Assembly: GCA_023212645.1 (NCBI GenBank)
Contig: JALBYC010000007.1
Span: forward strand, 470,801-534,800
Origin: Farysia itapuensis
Taxonomy: Eukaryota; Basidiomycota; Ustilaginomycetes; Ustilaginales; Ustilaginaceae
Direction: 5' to 3'
DNA: 64,000 nucleotides
Positions 52,683 through 63,000 of the stretch are shown piece by piece. Every line of letters starts with the position of its first letter. The first letter of the stretch is position 1. The position numbers and the translations under genes were made by a program. The notes under the pieces are model-generated. The model was not told the origin of the DNA. It ran no database searches and saw only the letters and a list, made by a program, of their open reading frames with translations.

Positions 52683-53860
52683 TTAGGCGGAAGGGCTTTT
52701 GGGGTCGAGAGCGTCGGCTTTGACCGGCGGGCGTGTTTCGGGCACGCGGTTGGTGCCGGCCGCCGACGTCTGGGATCGCGCGTACAGGTCGCCCACGAGT
52801 TCCGAGTAGATGGTCTGCACGAGGAAGTACTGTCGGGCTGGGTGGGGTACGGAGCAGGTGGAGCTCTGCTTGGCCTTTGCGCCGTCGTCGCTGCTCAGCT
52901 GACAAAGTCCGTCTGACTCGCATCCGGCCGAGGCGGGGTCGCATACACCGACGGTGCGCGCCATGTGGATCGCCTGTACGGCCGACTCCTCGCTGAGCTG
53001 CTGCTCGTCCTTGCTGAACGGAATGCATCCCTTGCTCTCGGCCAGGACGCACATGTTGTAGTGCTGGCAGTCGGCGGTATCGTACTGCGTGCACTTGCCA
53101 ATCCCCGACATGAGCGTGGCCATGTTGGAACGAATGTCGTCATCACTTCGGAAGCCGTAGTTGGCCAGACCGGCTGTCTCCCAGTCGCGTCCATACACCT
53201 GCATGATGAGATCCTGCAGAAGCGCCACCTTGTCCTCCTGACTCATGGCGCCGCAGTTAGGGTCTGCTTTGCCCGTAGTGCTGGCTTTGATCTGGCAAAA
53301 GCCTGACGAAAGACAGCCGGAGGAGCCCTGCTTGCACTTGCCGGCCCGGCCAATCACTTCACCCGCCTTGAACATGGAGCCTAGGAACACTTCCGTCGTG
53401 ATGCGCTTGGTCGACTCTGGCAGCTCGACACATGCCGCGTCGTTGTCGTCGCCGAGCTGGCACAGCTTGCCCTTGACACAGCCGTGCTTGACGTCCTTGG
53501 AGCAGATTCCCAGTCCGTCAATCTGCTGGGCAAACGCAGCGGATACGTCCAGAACGTAGTCCATGCCCACGGGGAATGGGTCGAACGGCTCGTTCAGTGC
53601 GATCAGCTCAGCAGCTGCTTTGGCCGTCGCCGGATTGCCCGAGTCCATGCACAGTTCCGGATACGGCGCCGAACCCTGCTGCGCAACTTCATGCGACGAG
53701 GTAGCTTGTCAACAGCGGGAACAAGGTCAATTCGGTGCTCTTCTGCGGTCACGGGTTAAGCTGAAGACTTACCTGGTGCGTCGTTCTGTCGCTGCGGAAG
53801 GCAGGCAGCAGAGCCAATCAGTACGGCAGAGAGCACGAACTTGGTAGTCAGGTGAACCAT
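52683..53860 (-). CDS. Secreted cysteine-rich protein with four internal repeats, two exons
   Basis: 369 aa. Exon 1 (53773-53860) encodes a clear signal peptide, [20 protein letters not shown]; exon 2 is 52683-53704. The intron (53705-53772, GTAAGT...ACAAG, 68 nt) must remove an in-frame TGA; its AAG acceptor is inferred, and an alternative AAG 15 nt further on also keeps frame. The mature protein contains four copies of the pattern C-x6/7-C-x5-C-x7-15-C, starting [29 protein letters not shown] and VCDPASAGC, separated by helical segments. No enzyme motif or GPI signal seen. Function unknown; extracellular. A TATATAAG box lies 63 bp upstream. Confidence 0.78.
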
Positions 53861-54556
53861 GTTGAGCGTTGAATCAAATCTTGGAGCAAAAACGTCGGCG
53901 CTCTGCCCTGCCTCCTCCTCTCCTTATATAACACCAGCATTGCCGCAATCGAAGCCCCTGGAAAATTTCAGTTCATATCACGGGTCGAAGGACTCCTGAA
54001 CGGTGGCGACCAGCCCTAAATTCAATGAAACGGCGCTCCCGCCACCACTCTGAGGAGTTCGCAGGAAGAAGTACGCGCGAACATCCATGCGTCTTTGCTG
54101 GCATTCATTTAGCAGCCTACACGTCGCCATGATTGACAAAATTGTTCTCCTTTCATATCGCACCTGCGGCACTGTTTCCCTTCGTGCAAGGGTGGGGTCG
54201 GCAGTATGAAGCAACGTGAGCGGCCTGCGGAGGGTTTAGCGACAAGAGCAGGTGGAAATAAAGTTGTACTCGTTGCCATGTCATCATCAGCTTGAGGAGT
54301 AAATTGCCACTTCAAGCGCGCTTTACACGGCAAGGTCACCTGCTGCCAAAATGAGCTTCATCTCTGTGCGTCAGATCAGCGATACTCTCAAGCCTATCCC
54401 AGCCCACCATTGCTCGGATTCAAATCTGGAAAGGACGATTTGCATTGCAGGGTGCGACTGTGTTGAACAGACACACTAGCCGGCTACAAGTAAACAAAAG
54501 ACAGAGGGGGACTAGCGCAAACCAAAAACGGACGAGCGGGTACTGTGTGGTGTTAC
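53861..54556. other. Intergenic, 696 bp, with left end of segmental duplication
   Basis: The right part (about 54359-54480) contains words repeated near 55452-55550 (TCTCTGTGCnTCAGATCAGCG; CTGTGTTGAACAGACnCACT), marking the 3' flank of the duplicated unit. The left part holds the promoter of the four-repeat protein. No gene. Confidence 0.6.
53923..53930 (-). promoter_or_regulatory. TATA box of four-repeat secreted protein
   Basis: TATATAAG on the minus strand, 63 bp upstream of the ATG at 53860. Confidence 0.6.
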
Positions 54557-54835
54557 TTAGGCGGGCGAGTGGCTGCCGGCTCCACGACTGCCACAGCAGT
54601 CGACAAAGCGGCCGAGGTTGATGCCGTTTCCGAGTCCGCCGGCGTCCTGGCACTCGTGGTTGAGCTCGTTGAAGCCAGTGGTGCTGTGCTCTGAGGTGGC
54701 AGCGCAGCAGTCTTTGGTGATTTGGTAGTCGGGATCGCCAGTGCCGTCCTTATTGGCGGTGCACCAGGCAGTGTGTGCCCCGAATGCGCTGCCCATAGCA
54801 CAGAAAGCGACGACGACGAGGGTTTTGACGAGCAT
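54557..54835 (-). CDS. Small secreted six-cysteine protein, copy A
   Basis: 92 aa. Signal peptide MLVKTLVVVAFCAMGSAFG, then a 73-residue mature chain with cysteine order C-CC-C-CC (AWC; ITKDCC; HEC; FVDCC). A 52-nt intron in the 5' UTR (54836-54887, GTAAGTGGCG...TTAG) ends immediately before the ATG. Copy B at 55604-55882 shares it exactly in position and length; the proteins differ at about 14 of 92 positions, cysteines unchanged. Not a hydrophobin by spacing. Effector-like size, but host interaction is only an inference. A TATAAG box lies about 70 bp before the intron. Confidence 0.85.
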   Translation of the reverse strand: MLVKTLVVVAFCAMGSAFGAHTAWCTANKDGTGDPDYQITKDCCAATSEHSTTGFNELNHECQDAGGLGNGINLGRFVDCCGSRGAGSHSPA

Positions 54836-54956
54836 CTAAGAAACGACTCAGCTCAAGCTCTGTATTTCTGTGCCTTTCGCCACTTACTTTGGGTAGATTC
54901 TGACGAAGGTGCAGGACGATGGGAGGAGCGCAAGACGGAATTGCTTCTCAGGCTGC

Positions 54957-54962
54957 CTTATA
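54957..54962 (-). promoter_or_regulatory. TATA box of six-cysteine protein copy A
   Basis: TATAAG on the minus strand, 70 bp upstream of the 5' UTR intron; equivalent position to copy B. Confidence 0.55.
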
Positions 54963-55274
54963 TCTCTACAAGCCGATGCTGCTCTCTCGCACCTCGTCTG
55001 CACCCAGTTGCTCAGTGACACTTCCGAAAGCGACAGGCTTGACTTTTGGTCTCGGCCCAAAATTCCGCTCTATCGATGCTCGATCAAGAAACCGCACAGC
55101 CCCACATACAGCGTATTAGTACATACACGAGGTCAATGGACGCAGAGTTGACGGTCCCGCTCGAGTCTCGTCTAGAACCGATGGTCGAGTTTTAGCCTCA
55201 CGAACCGATGCTGTCGGCAACCTCATTCGAACTTATGCAGATGGGAGAAAGGTTTCAGATGATAGAACTCAGCG

Positions 55275-55340
55275 AAGGGGGCGTCTATGAGCGATTTGAC
55301 AGATGGACTGCTTGATGCTTTTGTCGAGCAGGAGCACGCA
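55275..55340 (-). pseudogene. Relic of EMC2 3' end
   Basis: GCGTCT.TGAGCG.TTTG.C.GATGGAC...TTTGTCGAGCAGGA at 55280-55333 matches 56369-56433 inside EMC2 exon 4 in order and orientation, with substitutions and deletions. No splice site, start or EMC2 stop is retained. It marks the source of the duplicated segment. Confidence 0.7.
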
Positions 55341-55603
55341 GTAAATGTGAGCGGCTGCGGCGGGAACAACTTTGGGGCCATTTCGTAACGAGCGTACATC
55401 GCCATGTAGGTGCGCTTCACGTCAATCAGGTTGAAATCACCTGCAAACTGCTTCATCGTCTCTGTGCATCAGATCAGCGCTCCGCAGAGCACACCTTGCT
55501 CGTTCTTTCATGTCACTGTGTTGAACAGACGCACTAGCCGGCTACAAACAGGGTGGGAGAGCACAGACACGGAAAGGACAGCGCGAGTATTTCGGCGCTA
55601 ACA

Positions 55604-55882
55604 CTACGAGGGCGAGTGGCTGCCAGCATTTCGACTGCCGCAGCAGGCGACAAAGCGGCCGAGGTTGATCCCGTTGCCGAGTCCACCGAAATCCTGGCAT
55701 TCGTGGGTGGACTCGTTGAACGAGGTTGTGCTGTGCTCTTTGGTCGCAGCGCAACAATCTTTGGTGATCTGGTAGTTTGGTTTACCAGTACCGTTTTTGT
55801 TGGTGGTGCACCAGGCAGAGTGTGCGCCGAAAGCGCTGCCCATGGCGCAGAAAGCGATGACAACAAGCGTTTTGACAAGCAT
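55604..55882 (-). CDS. Small secreted six-cysteine protein, copy B
   Basis: 92 aa with signal peptide MLVKTLVVIAFCAMGSAFG and the same C-CC-C-CC framework as copy A (AWC; ITKDCC; HEC; FVACC). Differences from copy A cluster at charged or surface-type positions (D34K, D36N, S48K, L58S, A65F, D79A), while cysteines and GGLGNGINLGRF are fixed. The 5' UTR intron is 55883-55934 (52 nt, GTAAGTGGCG...GCAG). Copy B lies next to intact EMC2 and may be the parent of copy A. Confidence 0.85.
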   Translation of the reverse strand: MLVKTLVVIAFCAMGSAFGAHSAWCTTNKNGTGKPNYQITKDCCAATKEHSTTSFNESTHECQDFGGLGNGINLGRFVACCGSRNAGSHSPS

Positions 55883-55934
55883 CTGCGAAGCCGCTCAGCT
55901 TTTGGTTCTGTTATACATGCCTTTCGCCACTTAC

Positions 55935-56343
55935 TGTGGGTAGATTTAGAAGAAGGTGCAGAACGATGGGGGAATTGAGAATGGTTTTCCTGCTCAAGCT
56001 GGCTTATAGCTCTGCAGGTCGACGCTGCCGTCCCGCACCTCGCCCACACCTCGATGCTTAGCGAGCAGACACTCCGAACGTGACAGGCTCCTTTTGACGA
56101 GAGAACCGCCTTCTTGCTTTCGGATCAAATTTCCCGCTCTCTCGACGCTCGATCGAGAACCCAGATCCCCACATACAATTGTCTAGACGCGAGGTCGATG
56201 CACGCTGGGGAAACGATCCCGCTCGAGTCTCGTCTAGAGGCGACGCTCGAGCTCCTTCCCAATTTTAGCCTTCACGACTCGATGCGGTCGGAATTCTCAA
56301 CCGAGGAACCACACAGTTGTGAAAAAAGTTTGAGACGATACGA
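55935..56343. other. Intergenic, 409 bp, within right duplication unit
   Basis: Promoter and first non-coding exon of copy B plus the 3' flank of EMC2. Similar to 54888-55222 by the segmental duplication. No other gene. Confidence 0.6.
56003..56008 (-). promoter_or_regulatory. TATA box of six-cysteine protein copy B
   Basis: TATAAG on the minus strand, 69 bp upstream of the 5' UTR intron. Confidence 0.55.
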
Positions 56344-57514
56344 TTACGCTGCGAGCACGGATCGAACGGCGTCTCTGAGCGGTTTGGCGGATGGACCGAG
56401 TGCTGCTGGGGCGTAGACTTTGTCGAGCAGGAGTGAAGTTACGAGGGTGTCGATTTGCTTGACTTTGGCAATGTCCAGCTCTTCCGCGCCTGAATTGTCG
56501 GCGGACTTGAGCAGCGCCGAATTCGCCATCAACGCGGATGTACACTGCATGGGGGAGGAATCATAGTCAGAGAAAGTGTGCATGCGTGATCAGTCTGGGT
56601 TACGTCGAAGACTTACGACTTTGGTGCCCCACACGGCTCTGACCCAGGGCCCGTTGCGGTCAGGCCCAGGGTGGAGACCTTTATCGCTCTGACACATTTC
56701 GAGTACACGAAGGTAGGCCTTGTACGCCTTGCCCGTCTCTCCAGCTGTGTACAGTGTCTCGGCATACTTGAGGTGGAAGAAGCTGTTTTGCGGCAGTTGC
56801 AGCAGGACTTCTTCCAGTGCAAAGGCGGATTGTTGGTATCTTTGCGCATTATATCAAAACAATGTCAGCCCACACTTGCTCAAAGGCGAACGAGTGGTGA
56901 AATTTCAACTTACAGGCCTTCGTCGGCGTAGAGTTCGGCGAGCTCTTGCCAGCCTTCTGGATCTTGGTAAAAAATGTCGAGGTGGGTGTTGAGTGCTTCA
57001 ATGGCCTTTCTGTTGCCGCCGGCCGGGTGAGCTGTGCCGAGAGCTTTGATGACGGCGACGCGCCGTCTGGAGATGAGCAAGCTGGTGGAATCCTCCTGCA
57101 GTTCTTCATTGTACAGCTGTAACGCTCTTGTCAGCTCGCCCTTGCCTTCGAGAAGCATGCCTTGGAGACAGATGACTCTGGGTGATGTAGGGAAGCGTGA
57201 CTGCACACGAGCGATACACAGCTCCGCCAGATCCCAACGTGCCAACTCTATCGCAGCTATGCCGACCTGTTCTAGAATGGTCCACAGATCTTCATCCGCC
57301 AGCGAGTTGAGCCCGCCTTGCGAGATAACGGTCTCGCCATACTGGACAATCTTGTGAGGCGCTCGAATCGGACGTCTGTACGAGTCAATGTGTCAATCAT
57401 AGTCCTTCTGCGGGTCGAGAGATGGACCTACCTTCTTTGCTCAGCTAGCCATTGTACAGCCGCTCTTGAGTCTGTCTGTGGATTGCCCGATACCTCGAAC
57501 GAGTCGACGGCCAT
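56344..57514 (-). CDS. EMC2: ER membrane protein complex subunit 2, four exons
   Basis: 322 aa from exons 57432-57514, 56914-57375, 56617-56839 and 56344-56544; introns 56, 74 and 72 nt, all GTARGT...AG. A TPR solenoid spans nearly the whole protein: ELARWDLAELCIARVQSRFP, RVICLQGMLLEGKGELTRAL, then YQDPEGWQELAELYADEGLY, FALEEVLLQLPQNSFFHLKY and AETLYTAGETGKAYKAYLRV. These are the EMC2/TTC35/Oca3 signature blocks. It forms the cytosolic cradle of the EMC insertase for tail-anchored and multipass proteins. Its last exon was partly copied into the neighbouring duplication. Confidence 0.92.
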
Positions 57515-57701
57515 GATTGCGTGCAAGGGAGTGTCAAGAAGAAAGCTGCACAACCTGATCCGAGCGTTGGCGCGTTGGCAGTGGTGTGGACAACTATGTT
57601 ATATCGCAAAGTCAAGTTCGGATCCGAGATGGAATTCGCGACCATATTCAGCATTTCCCTATTCACACCCAAACCTCCAACCGCATACATCCTCACACAT
57701 C

Positions 57702-58302
57702 ATGGTAAGCTTGCCAGACACAGCCATAGCGTAGCGCAAACAGTGGGCTGATAGACCGGCTGTCTTGTACACAGGGAGCTGGTCCTCGATATCCGTATCC
57801 GAAAGAAGTCTGGTCACCAGCAGGTAGGTGTTGCTAACAGCTCCGCGTTTTCTTGCTCTTCTGATTCTCTGACACTCTTGTGCATTTACTTCACATTGTC
57901 GGACTTTAGGTGGCTGGTGGACTCGGTATGTATCGCGTGCCAACGCTCACAAGATTGTGTCGCACGTTCTGACAGTTGTCATGCAAACAGACCGACCAAC
58001 TGGGTGTCCAACACTATCATCTGCGCTGCTGGAATTGGTCTGGCAGGCTACGCTATCTTTACATACAGCGCTGATCGAGAGGTATGTCGTGACGTGTGCT
58101 CTCAAGATCTCCGGAAAAGGTGCTGATCAGGGCTATGCTTGTTACCAGTGGAGACACTCTGCGCCCAACAAACCGATTCCGTCCATGGCTGTAAGTTGTG
58201 CCAGACCCGAATCACTTGCACACTTTGCTGACGCTTCTTCTGGCGCTACTACAGTGGGCGAGACAGTTCAAGGAGGGAGAACTCAAAGTCAAAGAGCCCT
58301 AA
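57702..58302 (+). CDS. 82-aa single-pass membrane protein, six exons
   Basis: Exons 57702-57704 (ATG only), 57775-57823, 57910-57925, 57991-58081, 58149-58190 and 58255-58302. Introns are 70, 86, 65, 67 and 64 nt, with GTAAGC/GTAGGT/GTATGT/GTATGT/GTAAGT donors and AG acceptors. The product begins MGAGPRYPYPKEVWSPAGGW, has NWVSNTIICAAGIGLAGYAI as one membrane helix (about 29-48), and ends in a basic, Pro-containing tail (PNKPIPSMAWARQFKEGE). The PYPKxVWSPAGGWW start recalls small fungal mitochondrial inner-membrane proteins of complex I type, but I cannot name it. No ORF of normal length reveals this gene; 246 coding bases are split six ways. Confidence 0.75.
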
Positions 58303-58389
58303 AGGATCGATTGTCAATTCAAGGTGCACTGTACAAAACTTGCTCGTGTATTGCGTCCGAAGTCAAGGGTATGAATGGTTGAGCTGGAA

Positions 58390-59223
58390 TTAGGCTTTTG
58401 TGCCGGCGATTTCGCGGATGGTTTCGACAAAGGCTTCTGGCTTGTGAGCAAATCTGCCGAGGAACAGTCCATCTACGCCTTCGCGGATCTTGGCAAACAG
58501 GCCAGGACCGGCACTGCCGCCGTAGAGAATGCGGAGGCTTTCGTCGGTGCGTCCCTTGCTGGAGGAGACGTACTCCTTGTTGTACCGTCTACGGATGGCT
58601 TTGGTGATTTTGACAACGTACTCGGCAGATGCGGGTTCGGATTTACCGATGGCCCAGACCGGTTCGTAGGCAAAGACGACGTGAGCGCCGGCATCGATGG
58701 CTTCGAGTACAGTCCGAATCTGTCGCCAACATTCTTCGACCACCATCTCAACATCGTCGGTCGACAGATTGTCAATGTTTTTGGGACGAGAGATTTCGCC
58801 AATACAGACGAGGGGTACCATGCGGTTCTTGCCAATGGCGGCTGCCTTGTTAGCTACGTCTTCGTCGGTCTCGCCAAAGTATCTTCTGCGTTCTGCGTGG
58901 CCAATCTCGACGAATTGGACACCGACTTGGGCGAGCACTTTGGGCGAGACTTCGCCGGTGAATGCTCCTTCATCTGCAGAATGCGTGTCCTGCGCACCAA
59001 GCAAAAGGCTGGATTTGGCATCGTCAATCTGGCGCTTGACCGACATGAGGGTGACAAAGTCTGGAATGACGAAGATGTCGGTAGGCGTGGCTAGCGTATT
59101 GAGTGCTTGACCGACCTGCTGAATGGCTTCCTGAACGTACTTTGCCGTCCTGTCGAGGTCAAAGTACATTTTGAACGAGACGCCGACAAGCGGGCGTCGC
59201 TGTGATCCTGCACTGCTGCTCAT
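58390..59223 (-). CDS. Triosephosphate isomerase-like, probable L-erythrulose-phosphate isomerase (EryH/LerI/EYI1 type)
   Basis: 277 aa, TIM barrel. Catalytic residues are kept: Lys18 (VSFKMYF), His109 (IGHAERR), Glu187 (AYEPVWAIG) and the phosphate loop YGGSAGPGLF. It departs from glycolytic TPI at normally invariant sites: N-terminal GNWKMN is GVSFKMYF, HSERR is HAERR, and the final VGGAS is LGRFAH. These changes match the EryH/LerI class as I recall it. Divergent with an RpiB-like gene across 204 bp, the partner expected for erythritol or threitol catabolism, producing D-erythrose 4-phosphate. A moonlighting TPI is the alternative. Confidence 0.8.
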   Translation of the reverse strand: MSSSAGSQRRPLVGVSFKMYFDLDRTAKYVQEAIQQVGQALNTLATPTDIFVIPDFVTLMSVKRQIDDAKSSLLLGAQDTHSADEGAFTGEVSPKVLAQVGVQFVEIGHAERRRYFGETDEDVANKAAAIGKNRMVPLVCIGEISRPKNIDNLSTDDVEMVVEECWRQIRTVLEAIDAGAHVVFAYEPVWAIGKSEPASAEYVVKITKAIRRRYNKEYVSSSKGRTDESLRILYGGSAGPGLFAKIREGVDGLFLGRFAHKPEAFVETIREIAGTKA

Positions 59224-59427
59224 GATGGGCACTAGATGGTGTGAAAGAAGGAAGGGGGGAGAGGTCGTGTGCGACTCGTGCGAGATAGCATTCAACGGTG
59301 ATTTTGCGTGATTCTAGTCGCCGTTGAAAGTTAAAATGGTAAAGCCGACGTCACAGTTTCGCCACTTTAAGTGCGCTCAGATCAACCCGCGCTTTCTTCT
59401 CAAACACCATCTTTACACACACACATC
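59224..59427. promoter_or_regulatory. Shared divergent promoter of the isomerase pair
   Basis: 204 bp separate the two start codons. It includes the ACACACACATC leader before the RpiB-like ATG. Head-to-head spacing suggests co-regulation; no known regulator site is recognised. Confidence 0.55.
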
Positions 59428-59910
59428 ATGGCTACTCAACAAAAGTGGAAGATTGCTTTCGGATGCGACGAGGCAGGCGTCGACTACAAGAACGCCCTGA
59501 TCAAGGACTTTAACAACGATCCTCGTGTCGAGTCTGTTATCGACGTAGGTGTGCCCAGCAATGCCGACAAGACGGCCTACCCGCATGTAGCCGTCACAGC
59601 TGCTCGCAAGGTGGCCAGCGGCGAAGTTGACCGTGCCCTTCTCATCTGCGGAACTGGTCTGGGTGTCGCGATTGCTGCCAACAAGGTCAACGGTGTCCGT
59701 GCCGTCACTGCCCACGACTCGTACTCGGTCGAACGAGCGATTCTGTCCAACGACGCACAGGTTCTCTGCATGGGACAGCGAGTCATCGGTCTCGAACTCG
59801 CCCGCAAACTGGCCAAGGACTGGCTAGGATACACGTTTGACAAGACTTCTGCCTCTGCCTCCAAGGTCGAAGCCATCTGCTCTTACGAAGGCGCTGCCGA
59901 CAAGAACTAG
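59428..59910 (+). CDS. RpiB/LacAB-family isomerase, probable D-erythrulose-4-phosphate isomerase (EryI/DerI/EYI2 type)
   Basis: 160 aa, start [17 protein letters not shown]. Catalytic Cys74 is in [16 protein letters not shown], and the anion-binding segment is [20 protein letters not shown] followed by [14 protein letters not shown]. The N-terminal motif reads GCDEAG where ribose-5-phosphate isomerase B has GSDHAG, so an RpiB active-site His is Glu; the same substitution is known to me from the EryI/DerI tetrulose-phosphate branch. Fungi normally use RpiA for the pentose phosphate pathway, which also argues for a specialised role. Pairs with the TPI-like gene. Confidence 0.83.
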   Translation: MATQQKWKIAFGCDEAGVDYKNALIKDFNNDPRVESVIDVGVPSNADKTAYPHVAVTAARKVASGEVDRALLICGTGLGVAIAANKVNGVRAVTAHDSYSVERAILSNDAQVLCMGQRVIGLELARKLAKDWLGYTFDKTSASASKVEAICSYEGAADKN

Positions 59911-60070
59911 AGCCACCACCGTTTCCGCCGTTTCCATATAGATTTCTACCACTCTAACAAACGATAATTTTTTGTTTTCCGAGATTTTTTTCTTCTCGAG
60001 CCGAGAAGTTTGTGTGTGTGCATTTGCTTCCCCAACCACCACTGCTGCTACAACAACAACAGCAACAACA

Positions 60071-63000
60071 ATGCCCAAGTCTGGCTTTGATCCGCAGCGT
60101 AGGCAGCGCAAGGTACAGCGCCACAACCCGCTCGTGGCGGCATCCAAGTCCACGCCTGCAAAGTCGTCGACGCCGACCAAGTCAGCCGCACTCGATGCAT
60201 TGCAACAGGCAAGCAAAGATGGCAAGTCTACAGCGCAAACCAAAGACATTGTACCGCTCATTGGCCGATTACCAGCCGACGCAGCCGCAGCATCCTCTTC
60301 CCAGATTGATCTGGCAGATCAGGCTTGGGCGCTTGCATCCGTGTCCATGCTCCTGACGGTCAACGACAACCAGACTCCAGCAGATGTCAAGCACAATCGA
60401 AAGCTCCTGCTCTCCCACAACCTCACCGGTCGTCTCATCTACGCGCTTCAGTCCCATACCGAGGTGGATTTGCGCAAAGAGGCCAGTGGCGCTCTGCGCA
60501 ACCTGTGTGTCGATGCCGGGATCGATGTACGTAACGAGGTAGTCAACAAAGGAGGCATCGATGCACTGCTCTCCACCATGCGCTGGGCGTCCAACGCGCT
60601 AGGCTTTGACAAGGCAGCTTCTCTTCCTATACCCACGCAATCCTTCTTGGACGATCAGCTGACACCGGAGCAGGACCTCGCTTCCAAAGTAGCCCTTTTA
60701 GCCAAACCGGTCGACAAGATGAACAAGAAGGAGAAACGCCATGCCGCCAGATTGGCCACTTCACTAGGCAAAGACCTGCAAGTGATCGCTGGAAAACCGT
60801 TGTCTGCAGAAGACCAAGCAAAGCTATCGCAAAACGTCTCCTCCGATACCCCCCCTGCATCTACATTGTCCAAAAGCGAACCTTTTCTCACTCTGGACGC
60901 CAACACCAGGAAAGCATTGCTGGAAATGTGCGAGAACCTGGCCACCGTTGTCTGGTGTCTTTGCGAAACGGGCGAGAGATCGTTTGACAAGCTGGTCAGT
61001 TGGAAATGGCTCGACACCGACATTGTCGGTCTGACTGCTGCGCAAAACGAGCTGGACGGAGAAGGACTCGCATCTTGGCTGTGTTCCGCCGTGTCCCTTG
61101 GTTCAAGAGCAGCGACCATCCTCTCCAGTGCCGCTTCCGATGGTACACGTTCTGCTTCATCGGCCAAATCCGACTCCCTAGCTGCGCTGAGCAACGAAGA
61201 ACTCTCACTCCTACTCGATCTTGCACTTGCGTCCGGCAATGCTCTTTGTGGATTGACAGAGGGAGGCGAGGCCGAGTTCATCGACGGCTTCCTCGGTCGC
61301 TTCAACGCTAAGCCCTCCAAGAAAGGCCACAAAGTCAGCCAAACCGCCACCACGCCTGTCGCGCAGACACTCTCTGAGCAGCCCGCAACCGCATCTCGAC
61401 GCCTTTCCCACATGCATGGTGCCGTTGCTCTTTTGCAAGCTTGCGTTCAGACTCAACATCGTGGCATTGACAAGCTTCAACGATACGTTCTTTCCCAGAC
61501 CACCATGCTCGGCGTTTTGGCCACCGGAGTTTTGAGGAATGTCGCCGCTGCTGTTGACGACAAAGCATCGCGTGCCGCCAAGTCACGCAGCAAAGCGCCC
61601 ATTGTCACCTCTTCCAACATCTTTGTGCCTTCCGAGTCGGATACGGGAGCACCATTGCGAGGCTACGAAGAATCCGTTGTGCTGCCAACGCTCACCGCGC
61701 TTCTTGCCAACATTGACATGCCTGCCCTCGCCCACGACCTCGATGGCAGAGGTGACTCCTACGCAGACGAGCAGCAGGACAAGGAAGTCGACGAAGCCGT
61801 GCGTCGAGCACGTGCACAGATCAAAGCAGCAGAAAAGACACAGACCCTCTTGCTCGCACTCGAGATCCTGGTGGAAATGGCAGCTTCGCTCGACAGCCAA
61901 AAGGGCGAGATGCAGGACAACAAAGAGTGGCTCGAAGACCCCGATGCCGAAGGCGATGACATCGACATGGAACAGGACATGGAAGCTGTCTTGGGTGCTG
62001 ATGATGACGAGGACGATATGGACGATGGGTCTGATTCACTCGATGCAGAAATGGCTGAACCCAGCGACTCTTTTGCCGAGGCCGTCAAGCGCAACGGCAG
62101 CGTTCCTTTTGAGGCCATAGCTCCAATTCTGGCACATTTGTTCGCAAGCGGCGAGGACAAGGCTCTCAGCTCAAATCTGCTATCGTTGGCACGGCCATTT
62201 GAGGCGAGCTTCCCCTCCCTATCTGGAACAACAGCGGAATCGGCCAGTCAATCGTCTGACCTACTGCGAGGTCTTCATCTCCGATCGCTCTCCGTACTCA
62301 ACAACCTTCTGCTGCGCCTCTCAACGTTCTGTCCGCCACCACCTTCTCAACCGGCATCTAGCCCAAAGCAGCAGCGTCAAATTGCCGCTTTCCGACAGTG
62401 GACAGCTGGCTCGGCTGGACAGCAACTCGCCATCATCTACAAGTCGCTCTTCGAGATCGCCCGTGGATGCGCCAGTGTCCCTGCAGTGGCAGCCAAAGCA
62501 GCTGATGACAAGCCCAATAGAGCTGCAGCCGAGGAAGCAGCCACGTCTGTTCTGTCGTCCAAAGCCGCTTCTGTTGGTACTGGCGAGGCTTCCGATGGGC
62601 TGCAGATGGTCGAAACGTGTATCGGTACCATGTGGTCTATCGCACGCTGTCTCGAAGGCGGTGTTCAGCTTGGCTGGGGTGACGACGGCGCAGCCATTTC
62701 GGCAGCCGAGCCTGATGCTATTCATGCTGAAGTGATTCAAGCCTTGACTGCCGGCTACAGCACTGCAGCTACCGACGGCATGAGGGCCAAATGTCTCGGT
62801 CTGCTCGCCGTCATTGGACGAACTGCATCTGTCCACCCCGAGCTGAACCGCTTCATCGGCGCGTTCTTGATCGAACGTCTGGAAGCCATACCGGAAGGCT
62901 CGAGCACTGCTGCTGTTCGCGGTCCGACATCACCCGAGTCACTCGTAGCGGTCATCAATGGCCTGATCGACATGTACGCCGACGAACTGAGCAGCTACGA

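Larger units (their letters stand above)
54359..56433. repeat. Tandem segmental duplication, offset about 1.05-1.09 kb
   Basis: Left unit about 54359-55335 and right unit about 55452-56433. Matching landmarks run through the gene, its 5' flank and beyond: GACACTTCCGAAAG vs GACACTCCGAACG; CCCCACATACA in both; CCCGCTCGAGTCTCGTCTAG in both (near 55157 and 56219). At the right end the unit includes the last part of EMC2 exon 4; the left unit keeps only a degraded copy of it. Confidence 0.8.
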
